Origin: ZC4RG35 sp964571765
GTDB taxonomy: Bacteria; Actinomycetota; Acidimicrobiia; Spongiisociales; ZC4RG35
Reading direction: 5' to 3'
Assembly (NCBI GenBank): GCA_964571765.1
Contig: CAZNDH010000002.1
Coordinates: 62,001 to 126,000 of the forward strand
Length of the DNA stretch: 64,000 nt
This document shows, one piece after another, positions 34,295 through 42,826 of this stretch (its first letter is position 1; every line of letters begins with the position of its first letter). The notes under the pieces were generated by a model. That model had not been told where the DNA came from. It searched no databases and saw only the letters and a program-made list of their open reading frames with translations. A program made the translations under genes and the position numbers.

Positions 34295-35515
34295 TCACGA
34301 GGTGAGTGCTATGTCACGGCGATAGACGACGCCCGGCCAGCGCACCTCGGCTACCGCCTCGTAGGCACGATTCCGGGCGGCGCTCAGGTCGGCGCCAAGG
34401 CCTACCAAGGCCAGCACCCGTCCGCCGGCCACGGTCACCCCGTCCTGGCTCGGAGCGGTCGCGGTCCCGGCGTGGAACACCAGGACGTCGTCGGGAACCC
34501 GGTCGAGGCCGTTGACTTGTGCCCCGGTTTGGGGAGTCTCGGGATATCCGGGTGCGGCCAAGACCACGGTCACGGTCGAGCCCTCATCCCACTGGGGCGA
34601 GGCGCCTTCCAGGACATCGACCAGGTCGGTGGTCATGCGGGGGAGAATGGTCTGCGCCTCGGGGTCGCCGAGGCGGACGTTGAGCTCGAGCACCTTGGGT
34701 CCTTGGGAGGTGAGGGCCATTCCCGCGTAGAGGAACCCGGTGAAGGGATGGCCCTCCTCGGCCATCTGGGCCCTGGTCGGCTCGATCACCGCCGTGACGA
34801 CCTGGTCGACCAGCCCGGCCGGTAGGTCCCTCACCGGCGAGTAGGAGCCCATCCCACCGGTGTTGGGGCCGGTGTCGCCGTCGCCGAGCCGCTTGTAGTC
34901 CCGGGCCGGTTCCAAGGGCACCGAGCCGGCGTCGGTGCACACCGCGAACACACTCACTTCGGGACCGTCGAGAAACTCCTCGACCACCACCGGCCCACGG
35001 TCCAGCCAATGCTCCGCCCAGGCCACCGCCTCGCTCTTCGAGTCGGTGACCAGCACCCCCTTGCCTGCCGCCAGGCCGTCGGCCTTCACCACATAAGGCC
35101 CTGAGGAGCGGTCGATATGGGCGCGGGCCAGCCCGGGTTCTGTGAACGTCGCCGAATCGCCGGCGGCGACCCCGGCGCGGGCCATCACCTCCTTGGCGTA
35201 GCTCTTCGACGACTCGAGGCGGGCCGCAGCCCGGGTCGGACCGAATGAGGGGATGCCAAGTCGCGCCACCGCGTCCACCACTCCGGCGGCCAGCGGTGCC
35301 TCTGGCCCCACCACCACAAGGTCGACCTGCTGGATCCGGGATACCGCGGCCACCGCTCCCGGGTCGGAAGGGTCGATCCCCACGACCACCGGGCCGAGGT
35401 CGGCGAGGCCGGGGTTGCCGGGGAGCGAGAGCAGCTCGTCGACCCGTGGCGAGGTTGCCAGCTTCCATCCCAGGGCATGCTCCCTGCCGCCACCTCCGAC
35501 CAGGAGCACCCTCAT
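34295..35515 (-). CDS. purD: Phosphoribosylamine-glycine ligase
   Basis: ATP-grasp enzyme making GAR from phosphoribosylamine and glycine. The 406-residue protein begins MRVLLVGGGGREHALGWKL and contains YVVKADGLAAGKGV near 140 (ATP binding), PNTGGMGSYSP near 240 and LELNVRLGDPEAQ near 290 (metal binding). The ATG overlaps the purA stop by four bases, which places purA and purD in one transcript. The open frame continuing upstream to 35875 is antiphase purA sequence. Confidence 0.96.
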   Translation of the reverse strand: MRVLLVGGGGREHALGWKLATSPRVDELLSLPGNPGLADLGPVVVGIDPSDPGAVAAVSRIQQVDLVVVGPEAPLAAGVVDAVARLGIPSFGPTRAAARLESSKSYAKEVMARAGVAAGDSATFTEPGLARAHIDRSSGPYVVKADGLAAGKGVLVTDSKSEAVAWAEHWLDRGPVVVEEFLDGPEVSVFAVCTDAGSVPLEPARDYKRLGDGDTGPNTGGMGSYSPVRDLPAGLVDQVVTAVIEPTRAQMAEEGHPFTGFLYAGMALTSQGPKVLELNVRLGDPEAQTILPRMTTDLVDVLEGASPQWDEGSTVTVVLAAPGYPETPQTGAQVNGLDRVPDDVLVFHAGTATAPSQDGVTVAGGRVLALVGLGADLSAARNRAYEAVAEVRWPGVVYRRDIALTS

Positions 35516-36789
35516 GGCACCTCTACCAGCTGGGAGCGTTCCGGGCCGACCGATACCCAGCCCACCGGAACCCCGGTCAGGTCGGCGATGAACTCGATGT
35601 ACGACCTGGTCGCACCGGGGAGGTCCTGATAGGTGCGGGCACCGGTGATGTCGCTGCCCCACCCGGGGAACTCCACATACTCGGGCCGGCAGTGGTAGAG
35701 CACCGACTGTTGGGTGGGGAACTCTTGGTAGGTCTCGCCGTCGTCGGTGACGTAGCCGGTGGCCACCTTGATCGTCTCGAAGGCGGAGAGGATGTCCATC
35801 TTGGTGAGGAAGATGCGGGACAGGCTGTTGACCCGGGAGGCGTAGCGCAGGGCGACCAGGTCGAGCCATCCGCACCGTCGCCTCCGCCCGGTCACCGTCC
35901 CGTACTCACCCCCCAACTCGATCAACCGGTCCCCATCCTCATCGTGGAGCTCGGTGGGGAATGGCCCGGTGCCCACCCGGGAGATGTAGGCCTTGGCCAC
36001 CCCAACCACATCATCGATGGCCAGTGGCCCGATACCCGAGCCGACCACCGCCCCACCGGCGGTGGGGTTGGACGAGGTGACGAACGGGTAGGTCCCGTGG
36101 TCGATGTCGAGCAGCGTCCCCTGGGCGCCCTCGAAAAGCACTTGACGACCCTGTTGGATCGCTTCCCAGAGGAGGAGGGAGGTGTCGGTGACGTGGGGTT
36201 CAAGCCGGTCGGCATAGCCGAGGTACTCCTCGACGATCTCGTCGGGGTCCATGGGCAGGGTGTTGTACACCCGGGGCAAGACCTTGTTCTTGTCGACGAG
36301 GGCGGCTTCCACCTTCTCCTTGAAGATCTTGGGATCGAAGAGGTCCTGGATCCGGATCCCCCAGCGAGCGAACTTGTCGGTATAAGCCGGGCCGATCCCC
36401 CGCTTGGTGGTCCCGATCTGATTCGTGCCGAGGAAACGCTCGATGGCGGCATCCAGCTTGCGGTGGTAGGGCATTATCAGGTGGGCGTTGGCCGAGACCC
36501 GGACCCGAGTGGGATCGAGACCTTGGGAGGCTACGGTGTTCATCTCCTCGAGGAGCACCTTGGGGTCGATCACCGTGCCCGAGGCGATCACCGGGACACA
36601 CTGGGGATAGTGAATGCCCGAAGGGATCAGGGAGAGGGCCAGCCTCTGGTCACCAACGATGATGGTGTGCCCGGCGTTGTTGCCCCCCTGGTAGCGGACC
36701 ACGTAATCGGCGTGCTCGGCGAAATAGTCGACCACCCGGCCTTTGCCTTCATCGCCCCACTGAGCACCGAGGACAATGGTGGCTGGCAT
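35512..36789 (-). CDS. purA: Adenylosuccinate synthetase
   Basis: Couples IMP and aspartate with GTP, the first committed step to AMP. The 425-residue protein starts MPATIVLGAQWGDEGKGR (GTP-binding P-loop and catalytic aspartate). It contains QGGNNAGHTI, GTTKRGIGPAYTDK and FEGAQGTLLDIDHGTYPFVT (landmarks near 220-240). The start at 36789 is fixed by this N terminus. TACCGT lies eleven bases upstream. The neighbour purD overlaps its end. Confidence 0.97.
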   Translation of the reverse strand: MPATIVLGAQWGDEGKGRVVDYFAEHADYVVRYQGGNNAGHTIIVGDQRLALSLIPSGIHYPQCVPVIASGTVIDPKVLLEEMNTVASQGLDPTRVRVSANAHLIMPYHRKLDAAIERFLGTNQIGTTKRGIGPAYTDKFARWGIRIQDLFDPKIFKEKVEAALVDKNKVLPRVYNTLPMDPDEIVEEYLGYADRLEPHVTDTSLLLWEAIQQGRQVLFEGAQGTLLDIDHGTYPFVTSSNPTAGGAVVGSGIGPLAIDDVVGVAKAYISRVGTGPFPTELHDEDGDRLIELGGEYGTVTGRRRRCGWLDLVALRYASRVNSLSRIFLTKMDILSAFETIKVATGYVTDDGETYQEFPTQQSVLYHCRPEYVEFPGWGSDITGARTYQDLPGATRSYIEFIADLTGVPVGWVSVGPERSQLVEVP

Positions 36790-36944
36790 GACGTGGAGCG
36801 ACGGTAGTCCGCCCTCACCCGGGAGCAGGCTCTCTCGCCCCTGGCGGAGGCCCGAAACACAGCGTTCACACTTCGGCAACCGAGAGGCAATCGACCCGGG
36901 ATACAAAGTCGCCCGTTGAGACGCGCCAGAGAGGAGCCTGAGAA

Positions 36945-38369
36945 GTGACCAAGACCTCCGCCGACGTCCTTTCCCTGGTGGAGGGTGAGGGCTACGAGTT
37001 CATCGACCTGAGATTCTGTGACCTCCCCGGCCAGGTCCAGCACTTCACCGTCCCCTCCCGTGAGCTCACCGAGGACAGCTTCGAGGCCGGGTTCGGCTTC
37101 GACGGCTCTTCGATCCGTGGTTTCCAGGCGATCCAGGAGTCGGACATGATTCTCCTCCCCGACCCCACTACCGCGGTCGAGGATCCCTTCCGCACCCGCA
37201 AGACCCTGATCCTCTACTGCTTCGTCAACGATCCCCTGACCGGAGCACCCTACGAGAAGGACCCCCGGTACGTGGCCAAGAAGGCCGAGGAATACCTGAT
37301 CAGCACCGGCGTGGCCGACACCTCCTACTGGGGCCCAGAGGCAGAGTTCTATATCTTCGACGATGTCCGCTTCGGCCAGAACCAGCACTCCGGGTACTAC
37401 TACCTCGACTCGGTCGAAGGAGCCTGGAACTCGGGCAAGGACGAGGCAGGCGGCAACCTGGGGTACAAGCCGAGGTACAAGGAGGGCTATTTCCCGGTGC
37501 CTCCCACCGACCACTTCCAGGACCTCCGCTCTGACATGACCGCCAACCTGGAGGCGGCCGGGATCCGCATCGAGGTCCAGCACCACGAGGTGGGGACTGC
37601 AGGTCAGGCCGAGATCGACATGCGGTTCGATACCCTGCTCCGCACCGCGGACAACGTCACCCTCTACAAGTACATCGTGAAGAACACTGCCTGGGCCGCG
37701 GGCAAGTCGGTGACCTTCATGCCCAAGCCGATCTTCGAGGACAACGGATCGGGGATGCACACCCACCAGTCACTTTGGAAGGGCGGCGAGGCTCTGTTCT
37801 TCGACGAGAGTGGCTATGCCGGCCTATCAGACCTGGCCCGCTGGTACATCGGTGGGCTCCTGGAGCACGCCCCGGCGGTGCTCGCTTTCGCCGCCCCCAC
37901 CACCAACTCCTACCACCGATTGGTGCCCGGCTACGAGGCCCCGGTCAACCTGGTCTACTCCAGCCGGAACCGTTCGGCGGCGATCCGCATCCCGCAGTAC
38001 TCGCAGAGCCCGGCAGCCAAGCGGCTCGAGTTCCGCTGCCCCGACCCGGCGTGTAACCCCTATCTCGCCTTCTCGGCAATGTTGATGGCCGGCCTCGACG
38101 GGATCGCCCGGCGGGTAGAGCCCCACGACCCGGTGGACAAGGACATCTACGACCTCCCGCCGGCTGAGCTGGCCAACCTGCCCTCGGTGCCGGGAAGCCT
38201 CGACGCCGCCCTCGACGCCCTCGAGGCCGACCACGAATTCCTCCTCACCGGTGGGGTGTTCACCCAGGGTCTCATCGATGACTGGCTCGACTACAAGCGA
38301 ACCCGGGAGATCGACCCGGTGCGACTACGCCCGCACCCCTACGAGTTCCACCTCTACTACGACATCTGA
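36945..38369 (+). CDS. glnA: Glutamine synthetase type I
   Basis: Makes glutamine from glutamate and ammonia; glutamine is the nitrogen donor for PurF and PurL. The 474-residue protein shows GFGFDGSSIRGFQ near 48-60, WGPEAEFYIFD near 130, GSGMHTHQSLW near 270 and NRSAAIRIPQ near 345. KDIYDLPPAEL near 400 holds the tyrosine adenylylated in GSI-beta enzymes, so covalent control by GlnE is likely. It starts at GTG with an AGAGGAG ribosome site about ten bases upstream. ATACAAAG near 36901-36908 may be its -10 region. Confidence 0.96.
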   Translation: MTKTSADVLSLVEGEGYEFIDLRFCDLPGQVQHFTVPSRELTEDSFEAGFGFDGSSIRGFQAIQESDMILLPDPTTAVEDPFRTRKTLILYCFVNDPLTGAPYEKDPRYVAKKAEEYLISTGVADTSYWGPEAEFYIFDDVRFGQNQHSGYYYLDSVEGAWNSGKDEAGGNLGYKPRYKEGYFPVPPTDHFQDLRSDMTANLEAAGIRIEVQHHEVGTAGQAEIDMRFDTLLRTADNVTLYKYIVKNTAWAAGKSVTFMPKPIFEDNGSGMHTHQSLWKGGEALFFDESGYAGLSDLARWYIGGLLEHAPAVLAFAAPTTNSYHRLVPGYEAPVNLVYSSRNRSAAIRIPQYSQSPAAKRLEFRCPDPACNPYLAFSAMLMAGLDGIARRVEPHDPVDKDIYDLPPAELANLPSVPGSLDAALDALEADHEFLLTGGVFTQGLIDDWLDYKRTREIDPVRLRPHPYEFHLYYDI

Positions 38370-38398
38370 TGTAACGGGCCAAATTGGAGGGTGACGAG

Positions 38399-38416
38399 CC
38401 GCCGCGCCTCCGGCGG
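38399..38416 (+). terminator. Weak hairpin after glnA
   Basis: CCGCCG and CGGCGG (six-base arms, six-base loop) lie 30 bases after the glnA stop, between convergent genes. There is no U-tract, so this is at best a weak or factor-assisted terminator. Confidence 0.25.
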
Positions 38417-38542
38417 TGAAGCGAGGATGGCCCTGGTGTCGGGCATTGGCCACGACGAGAGGAAGAGCGAGTTTTCGGGGGTTGTTGCCCGGGCTATCGA
38501 GCCGCTCCTGCCGGCGCATTCGACCTCGGGAGATCCATGGCC

Positions 38543-38971
38543 CTACCCGGCGTGGGATCCCTCAGTCACCTCGCCCTCGTGGGCGGCGAAGGCAGCCAGA
38601 ACCTCTTCCTTCTCCTGCTGGGGCACCCCGACGAAGTCAAGGGTGCGCCCGAGCTCGGCCGCTACCTCGCCGAATTCAGCGGGGGAGATTCGGAACTCGC
38701 GATGTGCTTCCTCCAGGCCGAGCGGGGTCATCCCTGGCTTCGTGCCGGCATACTCGAATGGTCCACCCGCGACGTTGCAGACCCACAGGGTTCGCATGAA
38801 CTTCAAACCGGGCAGCCGGCCCAGCTGGTTGGTGTGCCACTCCCGCAGGGCGGGGTTCTCCGAGGACTGGCCAACAATGGGATTCTTGACGATCTCATCG
38901 CTGAAGTGGTCGATGACCGCGGCTATGGCAAAAACGCCACCGAGCCTGTCGTAGAGGGTCTCCTCTGCCAT
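38543..38971 (-). CDS. Truncated haemoglobin (2-on-2 globin)
   Basis: A 142-residue haem protein of the bacterial truncated globin family, expected to bind oxygen or nitric oxide. It opens TLYDRLGGVFAIAAVIDHF (typical helix A/B), with the proximal histidine probably in EEAHREFRIS and a group I-like PFEYAGTKPGM segment. The ATG at 38971 has AGGAGA seven bases upstream; the frame is open 25 codons further but without homology. It converges on glnA and stands alone. Confidence 0.8.
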   Translation of the reverse strand: MAEETLYDRLGGVFAIAAVIDHFSDEIVKNPIVGQSSENPALREWHTNQLGRLPGLKFMRTLWVCNVAGGPFEYAGTKPGMTPLGLEEAHREFRISPAEFGEVAAELGRTLDFVGVPQQEKEEVLAAFAAHEGEVTEGSHAG

Positions 38972-39068
38972 GGGTGCTTCTCCTGTCGTCACTCGACGAG
39001 ACTTGTCGGGTCCAATACGCACCATCCGACTGGATCGGTTCTCCACCGTGGCACTTCATATCACGGAC

Positions 39069-39170
39069 CGCGAGATCGCCTCCACCAACCCGTTGGAACG
39101 GGTCCACAAGGAGATCGAGGCCGTTCCAACGTGGTGGGCATCTCCCCGAAGGCGAATCGTCGAGGGCTAC
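39069..39170 (+). pseudogene. IS256-family transposase relic
   Basis: Two short stretches in different frames match the conserved C-terminal end of IS256/Mutator transposases. The first is STNPLERVHKEI (39081-39116). After a frameshift near 39128 comes NVVGISPKANRRG. Nothing else of the element is readable, and no terminal repeats were found. A perfect 11-base inverted repeat, CGTTGGAACGG (39091-39101) and CCGTTCCAACG (39121-39131), happens to lie inside. The whole gap 38972-39336 (365 bases) holds no other gene. Confidence 0.6.
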
Positions 39171-39323
39171 GACGATGGCCGGCCGCCGACCGCCGCCCGC
39201 GATGGTGACTCGCCACGCGTTTCTCCAGGTCAGCTCTCACATTCAGCAACAGTGGAGAGTGATGTCAAGGGTCCAATCAGTCTTGGGGACTCTGGGACTT
39301 GACTTGAAGTTAGGTTGAAGCCG

Positions 39324-39329
39324 TAGGTT
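39324..39329 (+). promoter_or_regulatory. -10 box for the small ORF-SDR-QueA-like operon
   Basis: TAGGTT ends seven bases before the ATG at 39337. An identical TAGGTTG occurs 13 bases further upstream (39311-39317). Confidence 0.5.
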
Positions 39330-39336
39330 GTCGCAC

Positions 39337-39516
39337 ATGGACGACCGACAGCTGGTTGAGCAGAGGTGGGCATGCCTTCGGGAGAATGGAGTCGACCTGG
39401 CGTCGGTCGACAGCCCAGTCCTCGCATTCGACGCCAAAGGGCAATCCCGGTCGCTCGACGGGGTGCGGGTCACACAGGTAGGCCTCCTGGCCCCTGATCC
39501 GGGGTGGGGGCCATGA
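39337..39516 (+). CDS. Small 59-residue protein, first gene of SDR/QueA-like operon
   Basis: An ORF of 59 residues beginning MDDRQLVEQRWACLRENGVD, without recognisable domain or membrane segment. It is supported as a gene by a good -10 box seven bases before its ATG and by an ATGA overlap with the next gene. The chain of overlaps continues into the QueA-like gene, so three proteins would be made together. It could also be a leader peptide for coupling. Confidence 0.5.
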   Translation: MDDRQLVEQRWACLRENGVDLASVDSPVLAFDAKGQSRSLDGVRVTQVGLLAPDPGWGP

Positions 39517-40196
39517 GAGTGGCGATCGTCACCGGTGCGTCGAGAGGCCTCGGCCTCGCCCTGACCCGGGAGCTGGTCGATCTGGGATGGCGAGTGGTCG
39601 TCGACGCACGCGGCCGGGACACTCTCGTGGGAGCGGTGGCCGAACTGGGCCACGGTGTGGTCCCGGTACCCGGCGACGTCGCAGACTCCCGTCATCGGGG
39701 AGACCTCGTTGCCGAGGCACGTCGGCTCGGTGGGCTCGACCTATTGGTCAACAATGCCTCCTTCCTCGGTCCCAGCCCGCAGCCTCCAATGGCCGAGTAT
39801 CCCCTGGAGGTGCTTCGGGAGGTCTACGAGGTCAACGTGCTCGCTCCGCTGGCCCTCATCCAGCTTTCCCTTCCCCTGCTCGGCTCGAAGGGGATTGTGA
39901 TGAACGTCACGTCTGATGCAGCCGTCGAGGGATACGAGGGTTGGGGTGGGTACGGATCGTCCAAGGCCGCCCTGGAGCAGGCCTCCAATGTGCTCGCCAC
40001 CGAACATCCCGATCTGGCGGTCTACTGGGTCGATCCGGGCGACATGAACACCGTGATGCATCAGGAGGCCTTCCCCGGAGAGGACATCTCGGATCGCCCA
40101 CCCCCCGAAGCCAGCGTTCCCGGCCTCATAGATCTCATCCGGCGGCGGCCACCGTCGGGGCGCTATCGAGCCCGTCATTTGGAGGCTGCCCGGTGA
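39513..40196 (+). CDS. Short-chain dehydrogenase/reductase (SDR)
   Basis: A 227-residue NAD(P)-dependent oxidoreductase. TGASRGLGLAL at residues 7-17 is the nucleotide-binding glycine motif, LLVNNAS near 80 the structural NNA motif, and YGSSKAALEQ near 150 supplies the catalytic tyrosine and lysine. A serine precedes in NVTSDA. It is shorter than most SDRs at the C terminus. Its stop overlaps the GTG start of the QueA-like gene, which suggests that both act on one pathway. Substrate unknown. Confidence 0.85.
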   Translation: MRVAIVTGASRGLGLALTRELVDLGWRVVVDARGRDTLVGAVAELGHGVVPVPGDVADSRHRGDLVAEARRLGGLDLLVNNASFLGPSPQPPMAEYPLEVLREVYEVNVLAPLALIQLSLPLLGSKGIVMNVTSDAAVEGYEGWGGYGSSKAALEQASNVLATEHPDLAVYWVDPGDMNTVMHQEAFPGEDISDRPPPEASVPGLIDLIRRRPPSGRYRARHLEAAR

Positions 40197-41236
40197 CCCT
40201 GGCGAATCCCGGCTCGGCGGCCTCGGAGCTGGCGGCAGCCGGCGCGCCTCCCGAGCGGTCTGGCCGCCGCCGAGACGGGGTGAGGCTCATGGTGGTTGAC
40301 ACCGGCCAGGGAACGGTGGAGCACAACGTCTTCTATCGCATCGGTGACATGCTGAGAGCCGGCGACCTCCTGGTGGTCAACGTGTCGACAGTGGTCCCCG
40401 CCGCCATCGAAGGCATCGGTGCTGCGGTCGGGCGTGTCCGGCTTCATCTCTCCTCCCCGGTTGCGGGTGAGATCTGGACGGTGGAGCCGAGGAAACCGAA
40501 CGGTGTGGGCTCCGAGCGCTGGCGAGACTTTCCCGGCGATGTGGTCGACCTGGCCGGGGGAGCGAAGGCACGTCTACTCACAGCTGATGAGCGGTCTCCC
40601 CGACTCTGGATCACGGCTTTCGAAGGGATCGGCGACCCTCTGGCCTATCTGTCACGGCACGGCCAGCCGATTCGCTACTCCCACACCGACGCCGCCTGGC
40701 CACTCTCCGACTACCAGAACGTCTATGCCAGTGAGCCCGGATCGTCCGAGATGCCCAGCGCCGGCAGACCCTTCACCCCCAAGCTGCTCACTAGGCTCGC
40801 CGCATCCGGCGTGTCGATGGCTCCAGTGGTGCTCCACTCGGGGGTGGCTTCCTTCGAGGCCGGAGAGCGGCCCGACGCCGAGCGGTTCCGGGTTCCGGAG
40901 ACCACGGCGAGGCTGGCCAACCAGGCCCGAGAGGCAGGGGGGCGGCTGATCGCGGTGGGAACCACCACAGTTCGGGCCCTGGAGACGGTGGCCGACTCGA
41001 GAGGCATGATCCACCCCGGGCAGGGTGTGACCGACCATCTCGTCACACCGGAGAGCGGGGTGAGGGTGATCGACGGGCTGGTCACCGGGTGGCACGAGGC
41101 TGGGGCGAGCCACCTCGAGCTCGTCGCCGCCATTGCCGGAGAGGCGTTACTCGCTGAGTGCTACCGCCAGGCCGCCGACACCGGCTATCTATGGCACGAG
41201 TTCGGAGACTCCCTGCTCGTGCTGGGTGGGCTGTGA
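40193..41236 (+). CDS. QueA-like S-adenosylmethionine:tRNA ribosyltransferase-isomerase
   Basis: A 347-residue member of the QueA family, which in queuosine synthesis transfers the ribosyl part of SAM to 7-aminomethyl-7-deazaguanine in tRNA. QNVYASEPGSSEMPSAGRPF (about 181-200), GVSMAPVVLHSGVASF and IAVGTTTVRALE are strongly conserved blocks. No other queuosine gene (tgt, queC, queD, queE, queF, queG) is in the window, and the partners are a small ORF and an SDR. A divergent reaction is therefore possible. The GTG start overlaps the SDR stop. Confidence 0.82.
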   Translation: MTLANPGSAASELAAAGAPPERSGRRRDGVRLMVVDTGQGTVEHNVFYRIGDMLRAGDLLVVNVSTVVPAAIEGIGAAVGRVRLHLSSPVAGEIWTVEPRKPNGVGSERWRDFPGDVVDLAGGAKARLLTADERSPRLWITAFEGIGDPLAYLSRHGQPIRYSHTDAAWPLSDYQNVYASEPGSSEMPSAGRPFTPKLLTRLAASGVSMAPVVLHSGVASFEAGERPDAERFRVPETTARLANQAREAGGRLIAVGTTTVRALETVADSRGMIHPGQGVTDHLVTPESGVRVIDGLVTGWHEAGASHLELVAAIAGEALLAECYRQAADTGYLWHEFGDSLLVLGGL

Positions 41237-41246
41237 GCGAGGTCGA

Positions 41247-41993
41247 CTACCCGTGGCGCTCGAAGAAGTCCATGACCCGCCGCCAGGCGTCCGCCGAGTC
41301 GGCGGCGTACGACTCTTGCTGTCTGTCGAAGAATGAGTGGGGGGCGCCGTCGTACACCACCACCTCGTTGTCCACACCAGCGTCATTCATCGCTTGGCGG
41401 AATTCCTCGACCACATCCTGCGGAATGCTCGGGTCCTCGCCACCCATCAGGGCCAGCACCGGGCAGGCGTAACGGTCGACGACCTCGATCGGCCCCAGCG
41501 GAGGTCTTTTGGGGTTGCCGTAGAAGCCGACCACCCCGGCCAGGCCCAGACCCTGTGCCGCCATGTGCCAGGCGTTTGATCCCCCGAAACAGAACCCGAG
41601 GGCGAACACCGGGCGTTCCTCGTCGTCCTGGCGGAGGAAGGCAATGGCGGCGGCGGTGTCGGCGACGACATGCTCCAGGTCGCACAACGGGACATGATCC
41701 CGGTAGGGAAACTCGTCGTCCCTCTTGGCGACCCCTGCCGTGCGCCCGAAGTAATCGATGGCAACGCTGTCGTAACCGTGCTCGGCGAACCTCAATGCCA
41801 GTTCGGTGTAGAAGTCGTGCAGTCCCCGCACGTCGGGGAGGATCACCAACCCGGGCCCCTTCGGATCTGCGGCCTGGGCGGCAAATGCGGCGAATCGGGT
41901 GCCGTCGGCTGCGACCAGCTCGAGATCCTGGTGGCCTGACGAGCCACCTTCGATTACGGGCACAGGCGGGTTGGCATCCGAGGAATAGCACAT
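41247..41993 (-). CDS. Dienelactone hydrolase family protein
   Basis: A 248-residue alpha/beta hydrolase with the cysteine nucleophile of dienelactone hydrolases in LGFCFGGSNAW (about 115), an aspartate in MGGEDPSIP, and the histidine in GAPHSFFDR. It would hydrolyse a cyclic ester or a related substrate. The start MCYSSDANPP at 41993 matches family N termini, and a TATGTT box (42001-42006) lies seven bases upstream. An in-frame ATG at 42005 would overlap that box, so it is not favoured. Confidence 0.82.
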   Translation of the reverse strand: MCYSSDANPPVPVIEGGSSGHQDLELVAADGTRFAAFAAQAADPKGPGLVILPDVRGLHDFYTELALRFAEHGYDSVAIDYFGRTAGVAKRDDEFPYRDHVPLCDLEHVVADTAAAIAFLRQDDEERPVFALGFCFGGSNAWHMAAQGLGLAGVVGFYGNPKRPPLGPIEVVDRYACPVLALMGGEDPSIPQDVVEEFRQAMNDAGVDNEVVVYDGAPHSFFDRQQESYAADSADAWRRVMDFFERHG

Positions 41994-42026
41994 AGCCCCG
42001 AACATACCCTGCGAGGCCCGCCTCGG

Positions 42027-42145
42027 GAACCTCAGGTAAGGAGACCCAAATGTGGGCAATAACCTCTCAAGTTCGCCGCCAGGCTCCGATCCGGATCATT
42101 CTCGAGAGGATTTCACCCGGATATGGGCCTGGGTACCTGAGGTTC
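42027..42145. repeat. 119-base element with 12-base perfect terminal inverted repeats
   Basis: GAACCTCAGGTA (42027-42038) and TACCTGAGGTTC (42134-42145) are perfect inverted copies. The next 13 bases inward match at 9 positions, so the ends are related over about 25 bases. It fills the intergenic region between the hydrolase and the anti-sigma gene. It resembles a miniature inverted-repeat element or a paired regulatory site. No clear target duplication was seen. Confidence 0.5.
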
Positions 42146-42160
42146 GGGCGGAGGTTGTTC

Positions 42161-42826
42161 TCATCCTTCGATCTCTCCCCGCATCACCACCTGGTCGGAG
42201 GTTTGGGGTCCGGACCCTTCCTCCTGGAGGGTGACCCGTATCGCCGGATAGTTCGCCGGGTCGACTCCCGACCACAGGGCGACCGGTTCCGCCCCGCCTC
42301 GGAGATGGAAGGTGCCGATGCTCACCCCCTCGCTGTCCCGCCACATCCAGCCTTCGTAGTAGGTCGACTCGGGGGCGGGGCCGAGACCCTCGAGCTCAAG
42401 TCGGATGTACCACCCGGCCGGAGTCTCCTTGAGCAATGCGGTCCCCACCGCCTCGGGTGCGATCTCGGTTCCGACCATGGCGACCGTCAACGGCTCCGGT
42501 TCCTCAGGCCGATCCAGCCATGCCAGCACCCCGAACAGGGCTACGACTAGAACCGCGGCGATCCCCCAGGCGGGAGCGAGTCTTCGTCGGTTCGGCGGCG
42601 GTGACCCGGCCACCTCGACGCGGGTTATGCCGGATGAGATGACGTCGAACACCTCGGGGCTCGGGTCGGCCCAGGTATCACCACTGGCCAGCAGGTGACG
42701 GATCAGGTCGAGCCTGGCCTCGGGCCGGCCACCCTGTCCGGGCCCGTTCTCGAGGTACTCGGCAGCTGTGTCGTCGCTCACGTCTTCCCCAGTACGCCGT
42801 TCCATCCGGGCTGGTTCCCGGCTCAC
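42161..42826 (-). CDS. Anti-sigma factor, RskA-like
   Basis: A 221-residue single-pass membrane protein. The N-terminal cytoplasmic part (about 1-85) would hold the sigma factor. One hydrophobic helix (WGIAAVLVVALFGVLAWL, about 88-105) crosses the membrane. The outer domain (AGWYIRLELEGLGPAPE onwards) looks like the anti-sigma-K domain. The GTG start overlaps the sigma gene stop as GTGA, the standard arrangement for such pairs. A zinc-binding HxxxCxxC was not seen, so it is not of the ZAS type. Confidence 0.82.
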   Translation of the reverse strand: MSREPARMERRTGEDVSDDTAAEYLENGPGQGGRPEARLDLIRHLLASGDTWADPSPEVFDVISSGITRVEVAGSPPPNRRRLAPAWGIAAVLVVALFGVLAWLDRPEEPEPLTVAMVGTEIAPEAVGTALLKETPAGWYIRLELEGLGPAPESTYYEGWMWRDSEGVSIGTFHLRGGAEPVALWSGVDPANYPAIRVTLQEEGSGPQTSDQVVMRGEIEG

